A stretch of DNA of 64,000 nt from Algoriphagus boritolerans DSM 17298 = JCM 18970 (GTDB taxonomy: Bacteria > Bacteroidota > Bacteroidia > Cytophagales > Cyclobacteriaceae), in contig NZ_FNVR01000015.1 in the NCBI RefSeq assembly GCF_900108085.1, positions 1 to 64,000 on the forward strand. The letters run 5' to 3'. Every line of letters begins with the position of its first letter. Positions within the stretch are counted from its first letter, which is position 1. Under the pieces are notes generated by a model. The model was not told the origin of the DNA, did not search any database, and saw only the letters and a list, made by a program, of their open reading frames with translations. A program made the translations under genes and the position numbers. Of this stretch, positions 53,374 to 62,145 are shown one piece after another.

Positions 53374-53853
53374 ATGTATTCTCTCCGCGAAGGCAAACTA
53401 GAAGACCTACCCCGTGTCCTCGAACTGATCAAAGAACTGGCACGCTATGAAAAAGCTCCCGAGCAAGTCACGAATTCCCTTGAGCTGATGAAAGAAGACG
53501 GGTTTGGACCAAATCCGGTTTATGGTTTCTATGTCTGCGAGAAAAATGAAACAGATGAAATCATCGGCATCGCCATCTATTATTATCGCTATTCGACTTG
53601 GAAGGGGAAAAGACTTTACCTGGAAGATATTGTAGTGACCGAATCTGAGCGTGGAAATGGTGCCGGAAAGCTGCTTTTTGACCGGGTGATGGCCAAATCC
53701 CTGGAGACAAACTGTACCGGGATGATGTGGCAGGTCCTGGACTGGAATGAGCCTGCGATCAATTTTTACAAAAAATACGGAGCAACACTGGAGGCAGGCT
53801 GGCTAAATGCACACTTGCAGGATTATGAGATTAGGGAGTTGTTGAAAAGTTAA
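53374..53853 (+). CDS. GNAT N-acetyltransferase, diamine-acetyltransferase-like
   Basis: Protein of 159 residues with the GNAT fold. LYLEDIVVTESERGNGAGKL holds the acetyl-CoA-binding motif A (R/Q-x-x-G-x-G/A), WQVLDWNEPAINFYKKYGA the C-terminal strand-helix unit. These are typical of spermidine/spermine and thialysine acetyltransferases of the SAT group. Substrate not fixed by sequence. Followed by a 15-bp hairpin. Confidence 0.88.
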   Translation: MYSLREGKLEDLPRVLELIKELARYEKAPEQVTNSLELMKEDGFGPNPVYGFYVCEKNETDEIIGIAIYYYRYSTWKGKRLYLEDIVVTESERGNGAGKLLFDRVMAKSLETNCTGMMWQVLDWNEPAINFYKKYGATLEAGWLNAHLQDYEIRELLKS

Positions 53854-53863
53854 TTGGGCGGGA

Positions 53864-53906
53864 AGACAGTAGACCGAACACGGAAGAAATCTTCGGTCTA
53901 CTGTCT
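53864..53906. terminator. Hairpin between convergent genes
   Basis: AGACAGTAGACCGAA (53864-53878) pairs perfectly with 53892-53906 over a 13-base loop. It ends the GNAT gene and lies eight bases past the stop of the convergent propeller gene. No long T run follows, so termination is likely but unproven. The GTAGACCG words belong with the repeats at 29279-29400. Confidence 0.55.
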
Positions 53907-53913
53907 CCGGTCT

Positions 53914-55101
53914 TTATTTCGCCTTTAACTCACCCCAATAGAGTGTAAATTCTTCAGCTTCTGTGTTTGGGTCAGGTTTTTTCATCCAATAAATGGTATT
54001 TCCATCGACCTTAAAACTGTTGTAATACATTTCAGGAAGCTCAACGGGTACGATTTCTCCGTTTTGACGGCGTAAAACTGTCCTCATCTGGGCTTCTTTT
54101 CTAAGTCTTATCTTGGTTTCATCAGAGGACTGTCCCGCGATCACACGTTCTATTGCTGATTTGTCTTGAGGAGTTGGGGAATAGCTGATCAACAAGTCAT
54201 CTCCATACTTTGAGATATTGATAATGTCAGAAGGATAAGGACGAGTTTGGAAATTTCCGATTTGACCCATGTCTATAGCCCCTACTTCAAAACCTTCAAA
54301 TACTTGAAAACCTTCCAATGGCAGCGTTTGCTGATCAATCAATTCCGGAGTTTCCCCAGACCAATCGTAGGTATATAAAATCGGCTCACTTTTGAACATG
54401 AGATACAGACGCTCTGATGTCTCATCATACTGGAAAATTGGCCTTAAATCCCTGAAATAGTAAACTTTCCCATTAAGAAAAAGAGATCCTTCCGGAAAGG
54501 GAATGTGTTCTTTTGTTTCATTCGTTTCCAAATCGGTAACAAGGAGGTTTTTCCTTCGAGCTAAGAATTCCGGATCATATTTTTGGTTGTATTCTTCGAT
54601 GATATCCAATGAATAAATCAAGTATTCCTTTCCTTCTTTTTGAATCAATTGCTCCGTATCAAATAGTGAGAAGGCAGCCCCAAGGCTCACTTGATTTTGA
54701 TAGACTCTAAAATCATGGACTACGTCTGAATTTTTCTTCAAAATCTTGATTCCTTCCATGATGTCCAACAGCACAAGGTTTCCTTTTTTATCAAAAGAAA
54801 TATTGGAGGCAGTCATGGAGAATTTTCCCGGCACATCGCCTTCTTTATTCCATTGGTCCACAAGTTCTCCAGCTTGGTCAAATAGATACACCTTAGAGGA
54901 AGCCATATCCCTGAAAAAATATTGGCCTTCGTGAAAGCCTTGGAAAATGAACACACGAGCTATGACATCCTTGACAATGATCGAATCTAGTTTTTCAAAA
55001 AAATATGTCTGTGGATTGGAAGGTTCCTGTTTGGTCTTGGTCGAAGAATTGTCGCAGCTCAAGATCAAAAAAGCGGTCAGAAAAATCAAGGGTGGTCTCA
55101 T
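53914..55101 (-). CDS. Beta-propeller lipoprotein, uncharacterised (6-bladed type)
   Basis: Protein of 395 residues with a lipoprotein signal (LTAFLILSCDNSS, cysteine near residue 16). The mature part has repeated strand patterns such as SKVYLFDQAGELVDQW, NISFDKKGNLVLLDI and FQYDETSERLYLMF, as in Bacteroidota 6-bladed beta-propeller lipoproteins. No enzymatic motif. Single gene convergent with the GNAT gene. Function unknown; surface or periplasmic. Confidence 0.75.
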   Translation of the reverse strand: MRPPLIFLTAFLILSCDNSSTKTKQEPSNPQTYFFEKLDSIIVKDVIARVFIFQGFHEGQYFFRDMASSKVYLFDQAGELVDQWNKEGDVPGKFSMTASNISFDKKGNLVLLDIMEGIKILKKNSDVVHDFRVYQNQVSLGAAFSLFDTEQLIQKEGKEYLIYSLDIIEEYNQKYDPEFLARRKNLLVTDLETNETKEHIPFPEGSLFLNGKVYYFRDLRPIFQYDETSERLYLMFKSEPILYTYDWSGETPELIDQQTLPLEGFQVFEGFEVGAIDMGQIGNFQTRPYPSDIINISKYGDDLLISYSPTPQDKSAIERVIAGQSSDETKIRLRKEAQMRTVLRRQNGEIVPVELPEMYYNSFKVDGNTIYWMKKPDPNTEAEEFTLYWGELKAK

Positions 55102-55209
55102 TGGTATACAGTTAATAAGACGATTCTATACTAAATCTTAGTTAGAAACAACTGTGCCCGTTTTTTTCTCCAATGCTCTTCAAAGTAAATAGCTAAATTG
55201 CGGGCTGTT

Positions 55210-55944
55210 ATGAGAAAGAAGCCATTCACCGTTGTCTATGAGGACAACCACCTCCTGATTGTCAATAAAGCCTCGGGCATCCTGGTTCAAGGGGATAAAA
55301 CCGGTGATAAAACACTGACTGACTATTGCAAAGAATACATCGCAGAAAAATATAATAAGCCGGGAGAAGTGTTCCTTCACCCTGTTCACCGACTCGATCG
55401 TCCGGTAAGTGGGTTGGTGGCTTTTGCCCGTACCTCCAAAGGCCTGGAGCGCATGATGGAGCTTTTTCGCAAGCGGGAGATCCACAAAGTCTACTGGGCG
55501 ATCGTGAAGCGAAAGCCTCGCGAAGAGATGGGCAAACTGACGCACTACCTGACCAAGGATGAATTCAAAAATGTGGTTACTGCACATGAAAAGGAAGTTC
55601 CTGGATCACAAAAAGCCGAGCTGAATTATAAGACCTTGGGCTACATGAATGATCACTGGCTATTGGAAGTTCGTCCGATTTCAGGTCGTCCGCATCAGAT
55701 TCGAGTGCAGTTGGCTTCTATGGGTTGCCCGATCCGAGGTGATGTGAAATATGGTTTTGCCAAGCCGAATCCCGACGGAAGCATTAACCTGCATGCGTTT
55801 CACCTGATCTTTGTACATCCGACCAGAAAGGAAAAACTCTACATGCGAGCAGCACTTCCTGAGTCAGAATTCTGGGAGCAATTCCTTGAATTTGAAGAGC
55901 GAAGGGTAAAAGACCAGCATTTGGATAATACGTTTTCGGGGTAA
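55210..55944 (+). CDS. RNA pseudouridine synthase, RluA/RluC/RluD family
   Basis: Enzyme of 244 residues that isomerises uridine in rRNA or tRNA. VHRLDRPVSGLVAFARTSKG holds the catalytic aspartate (HRLDRPVSG), RPISGRPHQIRVQLAS the next motif and YEDNHLLIVNKASG the start of the fold. There is no S4 domain, so it is the short RluA-like type. ATG 55210 chosen over the TTG 12 bases upstream. Specific target not assignable. Confidence 0.9.
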   Translation: MRKKPFTVVYEDNHLLIVNKASGILVQGDKTGDKTLTDYCKEYIAEKYNKPGEVFLHPVHRLDRPVSGLVAFARTSKGLERMMELFRKREIHKVYWAIVKRKPREEMGKLTHYLTKDEFKNVVTAHEKEVPGSQKAELNYKTLGYMNDHWLLEVRPISGRPHQIRVQLASMGCPIRGDVKYGFAKPNPDGSINLHAFHLIFVHPTRKEKLYMRAALPESEFWEQFLEFEERRVKDQHLDNTFSG

Positions 55945-56107
55945 TTTGAAAAAGAAATACAGTTGAAATACCTTCGTTTTAAAGGTTGGTATTTGCTTTA
56001 TCCCAGAAAAATTCCTCAATTATTTCGTCCGCTTTAGCGGATGTATTAGAACTGTATTTCGCGCAGCATATCTCAATTGTAACTCGCGAAGCCTATTTCT
56101 AAAATTT

Positions 56108-56605
56108 ATGAAAAACCTTCTCTTTATTTTCAGTTTCATCCTGATTCTGAGTGCTTGCACTTCCAAAAACCAACCCAAAACGATCTACATCGTTCGCCAT
56201 GCTGAGAAGCAACTCGTGGGCAATGATCCGGATTTACTTTATGCCGGTGGAGTCAGAGCGTTAAAACTTTCGCAGATTTTAGAAGATCAGAATATCAAGC
56301 ATATTTTTTCCACAGATTACCTCCGAACTCGAAATACAGCACTGCCAACTGCTGAAGCAGTGGGAATACCTATTCAATCTTATGACCCTTCAAATCATGA
56401 TGCGCTGGTCGAGCAGCTAAAAAGCCTGGAAGGAAATGTTCTTGTGGTTGGACACAGTAATACTGTAAGCCAATTGGCAAATTATTTTATTGGGGAAGCC
56501 GAAAAATATAAAGATTTGGACGATCTGGAATATGATTTTATTTATGTAGTCAACTTGGAGGAAAACACTTCTTCTGTTGAGCGAAAAGTTTACAAGGATT
56601 TTTAA
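56108..56605 (+). CDS. Histidine phosphatase superfamily lipoprotein, SixA-like
   Basis: Protein of 165 residues with a lipoprotein signal (FSFILILSACTSK, cysteine near residue 17). IVRHAEKQ is the RHG catalytic motif with the phosphorylated histidine; VVGHSNTVSQL has the second histidine; FSTDYLRTRNTA supplies the arginine. The lipid anchor places it in the envelope, unlike cytoplasmic SixA. Substrate unknown. The 163 bp upstream include a small hairpin, TCCGC-TTTA-GCGGA (56028-56041). Confidence 0.85.
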   Translation: MKNLLFIFSFILILSACTSKNQPKTIYIVRHAEKQLVGNDPDLLYAGGVRALKLSQILEDQNIKHIFSTDYLRTRNTALPTAEAVGIPIQSYDPSNHDALVEQLKSLEGNVLVVGHSNTVSQLANYFIGEAEKYKDLDDLEYDFIYVVNLEENTSSVERKVYKDF

Positions 56606-56665
56606 CCCGATTTTTCCTATCCCAATTCATTTCCTTTATCTTGAACTGACAAGTTAAAGGGACCT

Positions 56666-58264
56666 ATGAACCGTGATGAAAACCTAAAACAACTTCAAAA
56701 CACTGAAAAGATCTGGGACATTGCCGTGATCGGTGGAGGGTCCTCCGGACTGGGAGTTGCGCTGGATGCAGTTTCCAGAGGACTTTCCGTAGCACTTTTT
56801 GAAAAGGCTGATTTTGCCAAAGGCACTTCCAGCCGAAGCACAAAACTCCTTCATGGAGGTGTGCGCTACCTTGCTCAAGGCGATGTTTTTTTAGTCCTGG
56901 AAGCATTGAGAGAGCGCGGTAGACTGATCAAAAATGCGCCGCATTTGACCCAAAATCAAGCTTTCATCATCCCGGTTTACAATCGTTGGGATAGGATCCA
57001 ATACAGCGCCGGACTTAAGATGTACGATTACATGTCGGCAAATCTAAGCTTGGGTTCCTCGCGCTATATTTCTAAAGAAGAAACCATCAGACGAATGCCC
57101 GGAATCAAATCCGAAGGTCTTTTTGGAGGCATAGTCTACCATGACGGACAGTTTGATGATGCCCGGCTTGCACTTTCCATAGCGCAAACTGCGGATCATG
57201 CCGGTGCCTGCATAATCAATTATGCCAAGGTAGTCTCCCTTGAAAAAGATCCCTCCCAAAAGTTGAAAGGCTTGGTAGTTTTGGATTTGATTTCAAAGAA
57301 GAAATATTCGGTTAATGCCAAAATGGTCGTGAATGCCACCGGGGTTTTTGCAGATAAAATTCTTCAAATGGACAATCCCGAGGCAGAAAAAACCATCCAG
57401 CCCAGTCAGGGAATCCACCTGGTTTTGGATATGGATTTTTTGGGCGGAAAAGATGCCCTGATGATTCCCAAGACCCGTGACGGGAGGGTTTTATTCGCCG
57501 TTCCATGGCATGGAAAACTGGTTGTCGGTACTACCGATACCGTTCGGGAAAAAGCTAAACTCGAACCCGAAGCTTTGCAAAAAGAAATTGACTTTGTGTT
57601 GGAAACGGCAGCCGGGTACTTGACTCGAAAGCCTACCCGGGCTGATGTCAAGTCTGTTTTTGCGGGACTTAGACCTCTGGCGCGCCCTAAAGAAGGGAGT
57701 ACCAAAACCAAGGAAATATCCCGTTCGCATAAAGTGATAGTGTCAGAAAGTGGATTGGTGACGCTTACAGGAGGAAAATGGACAACTTTCCGAAAGATGG
57801 GTGAGGACACTGTGGCGTATTTTCCAAAGATTACTGGATTGACCATGAATCCATCCCGCTCCAAGGACATCTTGCTACATGGCTTTACCAAGGTGATCCC
57901 AAAAGGTCACTGGGCCGTCTATGGATCAAATGCTGCCTTAATTCAGGAATTGGCCAAAGGCAATCCCCAACTGGAAGAGCGGATTCATCCCGATTTTCCA
58001 AATATTATGGCAGAAGTGGCATGGGCAGTGCGAAATGAAATGGCACTTAAAATCGAAGATGTGCTTTCCAGACGGATTCGCATGTTGATTTTGGATGCTC
58101 AGGCAGCCTTGGATTCAGCCGAAAAAGTGGTCAGGCTGATGGCAACTGAACTTAGAAAGGATGAGACTTGGCAGGAAAAAGAACTTCACGATTTTAGATC
58201 AGTCGCGGAAAAGTATTTGATAAAGCCCCAAAATTTCTCAAAAACAGAAGCAGTTGACGATTAA
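56666..58264 (+). CDS. glpD: Aerobic glycerol-3-phosphate dehydrogenase
   Basis: FAD enzyme of 532 residues that oxidises glycerol 3-phosphate to dihydroxyacetone phosphate and passes electrons to quinone. IAVIGGGSSGLGVALDAVSR is the FAD motif, GTSSRSTKLLHGGVRYL the typical GlpD block, and VSESGLVTLTGGKWTTFRKM near the C-terminus. First of three glycerol genes with glpK (44-base gap) and glpF. Confidence 0.95.
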   Translation: MNRDENLKQLQNTEKIWDIAVIGGGSSGLGVALDAVSRGLSVALFEKADFAKGTSSRSTKLLHGGVRYLAQGDVFLVLEALRERGRLIKNAPHLTQNQAFIIPVYNRWDRIQYSAGLKMYDYMSANLSLGSSRYISKEETIRRMPGIKSEGLFGGIVYHDGQFDDARLALSIAQTADHAGACIINYAKVVSLEKDPSQKLKGLVVLDLISKKKYSVNAKMVVNATGVFADKILQMDNPEAEKTIQPSQGIHLVLDMDFLGGKDALMIPKTRDGRVLFAVPWHGKLVVGTTDTVREKAKLEPEALQKEIDFVLETAAGYLTRKPTRADVKSVFAGLRPLARPKEGSTKTKEISRSHKVIVSESGLVTLTGGKWTTFRKMGEDTVAYFPKITGLTMNPSRSKDILLHGFTKVIPKGHWAVYGSNAALIQELAKGNPQLEERIHPDFPNIMAEVAWAVRNEMALKIEDVLSRRIRMLILDAQAALDSAEKVVRLMATELRKDETWQEKELHDFRSVAEKYLIKPQNFSKTEAVDD

Positions 58265-58308
58265 CTATTAACCCTTAACCTTTTAACTCTTAACCCTTTC
58301 AACCCAAA

Positions 58309-59808
58309 ATGACCCAAAATAAACCTTACCTCATGGCCCTGGACCAAGGAACCACCAGTTCCAGAGCCATTATTTTTGACAAGAAGGGCCAGATTGTCTC
58401 CGTTGCCCAAAAAGAATTCAAGCAGCATTTTCCAAATCAAGGCTGGGTCGAGCATGACGCCAATGAGATCTGGACAAGTCAATCTGCCGTGATGATCGAA
58501 GCCCTGGTCGACAAGGACATCCGGGCTGATCAGATTGCCGCCATCGGCATCACCAACCAACGTGAAACCACCATCGTCTGGGATCGCAAAACCGGCAAGC
58601 CCATCCACAAAGCCATTGTATGGCAGGATCGACGCACAGCGGCTTTTTGCAATGAGCTGAAAGAAAAAGGCCATGCGGAAATGATTGCTGAAAAGACCGG
58701 ATTGATCATTGATGCTTACTTTTCAGCTACCAAAATCCGATGGATTCTGGAAAATGTAAAAGGAGCCCGGGAACGGGCTGAGGCTGGAGAACTGGCATTT
58801 GGTACCGTGGATTCCTGGTTGATTTGGAAGCTGACAGCCGGTAAATCCCATCTGACCGATATCACCAATGCGAGTCGAACGATGCTTTTCAACATTCATT
58901 CCCAGCAGTGGGACCAGGAGCTTTTGGATCTATTTACAATACCAAAATCCATGCTGCCCGAAGTCAAAACTTGCAGCGAGGTTTTCTGCCAAACTGCAGG
59001 GGACGTGCTGAGTGTCAAAATCCCGATTGCAGGAGTGGCCGGAGACCAGCAGGCCGCACTTTTCGGCCAACTTTGCATCGAGCCAGGCATGGCAAAAACT
59101 ACTTATGGTACAGGTTGCTTTCTCGTCATGAATACTGGTAAAGAGGCCGTCCGCTCCAAAAATCAATTGTTGACAACCATAGCTTGGAAAATCGGGAATG
59201 AAATCAACTATGCATTGGAAGGTTCTGTATTCATTGGAGGAGCTGCAGTTCAGTGGCTTCGGGATGAACTTGAACTTTTCAAAAAAGCTTCCGATACTGA
59301 AAAGCTGGCAATGTCTCTGGACGACAATGATGGGGTTTATTTTGTTCCGGCACTTTCAGGTTTGGGGGCTCCGCATTGGGATCAGAATGCGCGGGGGGCA
59401 TTTTTTGGAATTACCAGAGGAACGACCATTGCGCACATGACCCGGGCAGCTTTGGAAGCGATCGCTTACCAGGTTTATGACGTGCTCAAAGCAATGGAAA
59501 AAGACAGCGGCAAACCGACCCAAGCGCTTCGAGTGGATGGAGGCGCGACTGCCAACAATTTCCTGATGCAGTTTCAGGCAGATTTGTTGGGTTGCGAGAT
59601 CAAAAGACCCCAAGTCATTGAGACCACCGCCATCGGTGCTGCTTTTCTGGCAGGTTTGGCTGTTGGATTTTGGAAAGACCGAGGCGAACTTCAGGCACTA
59701 TGGGCTGCTGACCGAAGCTTTCAACCGGAAATGGAAAAAGATAAGCAAGAGAAGCTGATTCACTTTTGGCACAAAGCAGTAGAACGATCCAAAAATTGGG
59801 TAGAATGA
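58309..59808 (+). CDS. glpK: Glycerol kinase
   Basis: Enzyme of 499 residues that phosphorylates glycerol with [19 protein letters not shown] is the phosphate-1 motif, [11 protein letters not shown] and [19 protein letters not shown] glycerol-site blocks, [12 protein letters not shown] the adenosine region, and [15 protein letters not shown] the C-terminal motif. It follows glpD; the short gap contains TTAACCCTTAACC-type low-complexity repeats. Confidence 0.96.
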   Translation: MTQNKPYLMALDQGTTSSRAIIFDKKGQIVSVAQKEFKQHFPNQGWVEHDANEIWTSQSAVMIEALVDKDIRADQIAAIGITNQRETTIVWDRKTGKPIHKAIVWQDRRTAAFCNELKEKGHAEMIAEKTGLIIDAYFSATKIRWILENVKGARERAEAGELAFGTVDSWLIWKLTAGKSHLTDITNASRTMLFNIHSQQWDQELLDLFTIPKSMLPEVKTCSEVFCQTAGDVLSVKIPIAGVAGDQQAALFGQLCIEPGMAKTTYGTGCFLVMNTGKEAVRSKNQLLTTIAWKIGNEINYALEGSVFIGGAAVQWLRDELELFKKASDTEKLAMSLDDNDGVYFVPALSGLGAPHWDQNARGAFFGITRGTTIAHMTRAALEAIAYQVYDVLKAMEKDSGKPTQALRVDGGATANNFLMQFQADLLGCEIKRPQVIETTAIGAAFLAGLAVGFWKDRGELQALWAADRSFQPEMEKDKQEKLIHFWHKAVERSKNWVE

Positions 59809-59896
59809 AATCGAGCATGACGAAAACGTCACCCACTGGGATGATTATAACCCATGCGAGATTCGATGTGGCAATTACAAAACAAATCACAAACAC

Positions 59897-60631
59897 ATGA
59901 ATCCATTTGTCGCAGAGTTTATCGGAACCGGAATCCTCCTTCTTATGGGATCAGGAGTTGTTGCGAATGTGCTTTTGCCCCAAACCAAAGGTCATTCCGG
60001 TGGATTGATCGCCATCACCACTGCTTGGGCCTTGGGCGTTTTTTGTGGAGTAGTCGTGGCAGGACCCTACAGTGGTGCGCACTTAAACCCAGCCGTGACC
60101 ATTGGCTTGGGAATAGTGGGGAAGTTTGAATGGGCGTTTGCACCGGGATATATCCTCGCTCAACTTGGAGGTGCCATGTCTGGTTCATTTTTGGTTTGGT
60201 TGATGTATCGGGATCACTTTGATTTGGAAAAAGACCCTTTATTAAAGCGTGCTCCGTTCTGTACTGATCCGGCGATCCGAAATTTTAACACAAGTTTGAT
60301 ATCAGAAGTTATCGGGACCTTTGTCCTTATTTTTGTGATTCTTTACATCGCTGGTGCAAAAATAGAAGATCCAACAGGTACACCAATCGGATTGGGTTCA
60401 ATCGGTGCGCTACCCGTTGCATTGCTGGTTTGGGTCATCGGCTTATCCCTAGGAGGTACCACCGGGTACGCCATTAATCCCGCGCGGGACTTGGGTCCGA
60501 GAATCATGCATCAGATTCTTCCGATCAAAGGAAAAGGAAGTTCAGACTGGGGATATTCCTGGGTGCCGATTGTAGGTCCGATTATCGGAAGTGCTCTGGC
60601 TGCGATGTTGTATTTGGTAGTGGGAAGTTGA
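59897..60631 (+). CDS. glpF: Aquaglyceroporin / glycerol uptake facilitator
   Basis: MIP-family channel of 244 residues with six membrane helices and the two half-helix NPA motifs: AHLNPAVTIG and AINPARDLGPR; the D after the second NPA is typical of glycerol channels. Last of the glycerol cluster; together GlpF imports glycerol, GlpK traps it and GlpD oxidises it. Start ATG 59897, 88 bases after glpK. Confidence 0.93.
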   Translation: MNPFVAEFIGTGILLLMGSGVVANVLLPQTKGHSGGLIAITTAWALGVFCGVVVAGPYSGAHLNPAVTIGLGIVGKFEWAFAPGYILAQLGGAMSGSFLVWLMYRDHFDLEKDPLLKRAPFCTDPAIRNFNTSLISEVIGTFVLIFVILYIAGAKIEDPTGTPIGLGSIGALPVALLVWVIGLSLGGTTGYAINPARDLGPRIMHQILPIKGKGSSDWGYSWVPIVGPIIGSALAAMLYLVVGS

Positions 60632-60652
60632 TGTAAAAATAGCTTTAAATTA

Positions 60653-60871
60653 GTGGTATTGGACTGGAAAAAAGGAAAATGGATCTTATCAAATGGATCT
60701 TATCAAATGGATAGTGAGCAATTGCTTGGGGGTTTAGAAGAGCTTAAAAAGCAATTGGAGAATGATTCCCTTCCTGTTGAAATAGCTGAATTGTTGGAGC
60801 TTTCCAATCAAACCTTGGATGAACATTTGATTCGTCATACCAAAACAAAAATTGTTTTTGGGAAAAAATGA
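60653..60871 (+). CDS. Small hypothetical protein, uncertain
   Basis: Possible protein of 72 residues from a GTG start 21 bases behind glpF. The later part (LLGGLEELKKQLENDSLPVE, IAELLELSNQ) looks like an acidic helix and could be real. The first 20 codons are made by a tandem 14-base duplication, AAATGGATCTTATC, at about 60678-60705, so the start is doubtful. ATG 60708 (MDSEQLLGG) is the alternative. No family recognised. Confidence 0.35.
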   Translation: MVLDWKKGKWILSNGSYQMDSEQLLGGLEELKKQLENDSLPVEIAELLELSNQTLDEHLIRHTKTKIVFGKK

Positions 60872-60998
60872 ACAGGATCGAGATTTTTTGGGGATCATAA
60901 TCGCAAATATTCAATTTTTGAAAATTCTCTTTATCCAATTAAAAAGCCCGAAGATTAATTATGGGCTCTCTTGTGTCTTGCCTCTCGCTTCTTGCCTC

Positions 60999-61985
60999 TC
61001 ACCCAAACATCTCCTCTATCAAATCGGTGTAAAATTCTTTCACTTCCATCCCGATGGCTCTCACCTGCTGTGAAATTAGACTTGTCTCAGTCTGTCCCGG
61101 CACGGTGTTGATTTCGATGAAATAGAATTTGCCGGTTTTGTGGTGTAGAAAGTAATCGATCCGGACGGCACCCTTGCAGTTTAGCTTTTCATAGACTTTA
61201 GTCACAATTCTTTGGACTCTTTCTACTTCTTCTTGGGTCATCCGGCCAGGAGTGATTTCCTCACAGACTCCAGGGACATACTTCGCTTCGTAGTCAAAAA
61301 ATTCCTTACTGCTCACGATTTCTGTTGCCGGCAAAACGGTAATCTGTCCTTTCCCCTTGAATACGCCTATGGAAAATTCCCTTCCTGAGACAAACTCTTC
61401 TACCAGAACCTGTTTGTCTTCTGCAAAGGCTTTTTCCAGTGCTTCAGGCAATTCTTCCCAGGTTTTCACCTTGCTCATTCCTATCGAACTTCCGCCATTG
61501 TTTGGTTTGATGAAAAGAGGTAATGAAAGTTCTGCCTGAATTTTAGAAACATTCTCTTGCAAATTTTCAAAAAGCTGAATGGACCTAGCCACATTCAACT
61601 CCGGAATATCCTGGACAATCGCTTTTGTGTAGCCCTTGTTCATGGTGATAGCCGAAGTTAACTGATCGCAAGTGGTGTAGGGAATTCCCAGCATATCGAA
61701 GTAGCCAGCCAGTTTTCCATCCTCCCCTGGAGAACCGTGGAGAATGTTGAACACGCCGTCAAACGTGATTTTTTCGTCGCCCAAGTTGATACTGAAATCA
61801 TTTAGATCTACGGGGATTTTTTCTCCTCCGACATTCACATAGTGCCAATCGCCCGGATAAATCAGGATTTTGTACACGTCATATTTCTGTCGGTCGATTG
61901 TTTTTTCGACTACAGCGGCACTTTTCAAAGAGATGACAGATTCACCGGTAAATCCTCCGGTCACCAAGGCAATTGTTTTCTTCAT
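60999..61985 (-). CDS. ddl: D-alanine--D-alanine ligase
   Basis: ATP-grasp enzyme of 328 residues that makes D-Ala-D-Ala for peptidoglycan. GGFTGESVISLKSA near the start, NILHGSPGEDGKLAGYFD, LPLFIKPNNGGSSIGMSKV (ATP-lysine and glycine-rich loop) and FYFIEINTVPGQTE (magnesium site) are the expected motifs. Single gene, divergent from the DPP-IV-type gene, with a 12-bp hairpin in between. Confidence 0.95.
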   Translation of the reverse strand: MKKTIALVTGGFTGESVISLKSAAVVEKTIDRQKYDVYKILIYPGDWHYVNVGGEKIPVDLNDFSINLGDEKITFDGVFNILHGSPGEDGKLAGYFDMLGIPYTTCDQLTSAITMNKGYTKAIVQDIPELNVARSIQLFENLQENVSKIQAELSLPLFIKPNNGGSSIGMSKVKTWEELPEALEKAFAEDKQVLVEEFVSGREFSIGVFKGKGQITVLPATEIVSSKEFFDYEAKYVPGVCEEITPGRMTQEEVERVQRIVTKVYEKLNCKGAVRIDYFLHHKTGKFYFIEINTVPGQTETSLISQQVRAIGMEVKEFYTDLIEEMFG

Positions 61986-62049
61986 AGCAGGGGAAAAATT
62001 ACAATACGAAGTAGCTTATTTTCTGTTTACCCTCCAAAGGTTTCCAAAA

Positions 62050-62082
62050 AACCCTCCAAGGGTTCGAAATCCTTGGAGGGTT
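62050..62082. repeat. Hairpin between divergent genes ddl and the S9 peptidase
   Basis: AACCCTCCAAGG (62050-62061) and CCTTGGAGGGTT (62071-62082) are perfect 12-bp arms around GTTCGAAAT. A partial third copy of the left arm, ACCCTCCAAAGG, is at 62029-62040. Because the flanking genes diverge, it is not a simple terminator. Confidence 0.75.
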
Positions 62083-62145
62083 AGTTAGAGGTTTTATATA
62101 TTCGTTCCGATTTCACACAAGAATTTTACCCCAAATTTCAAGAAT

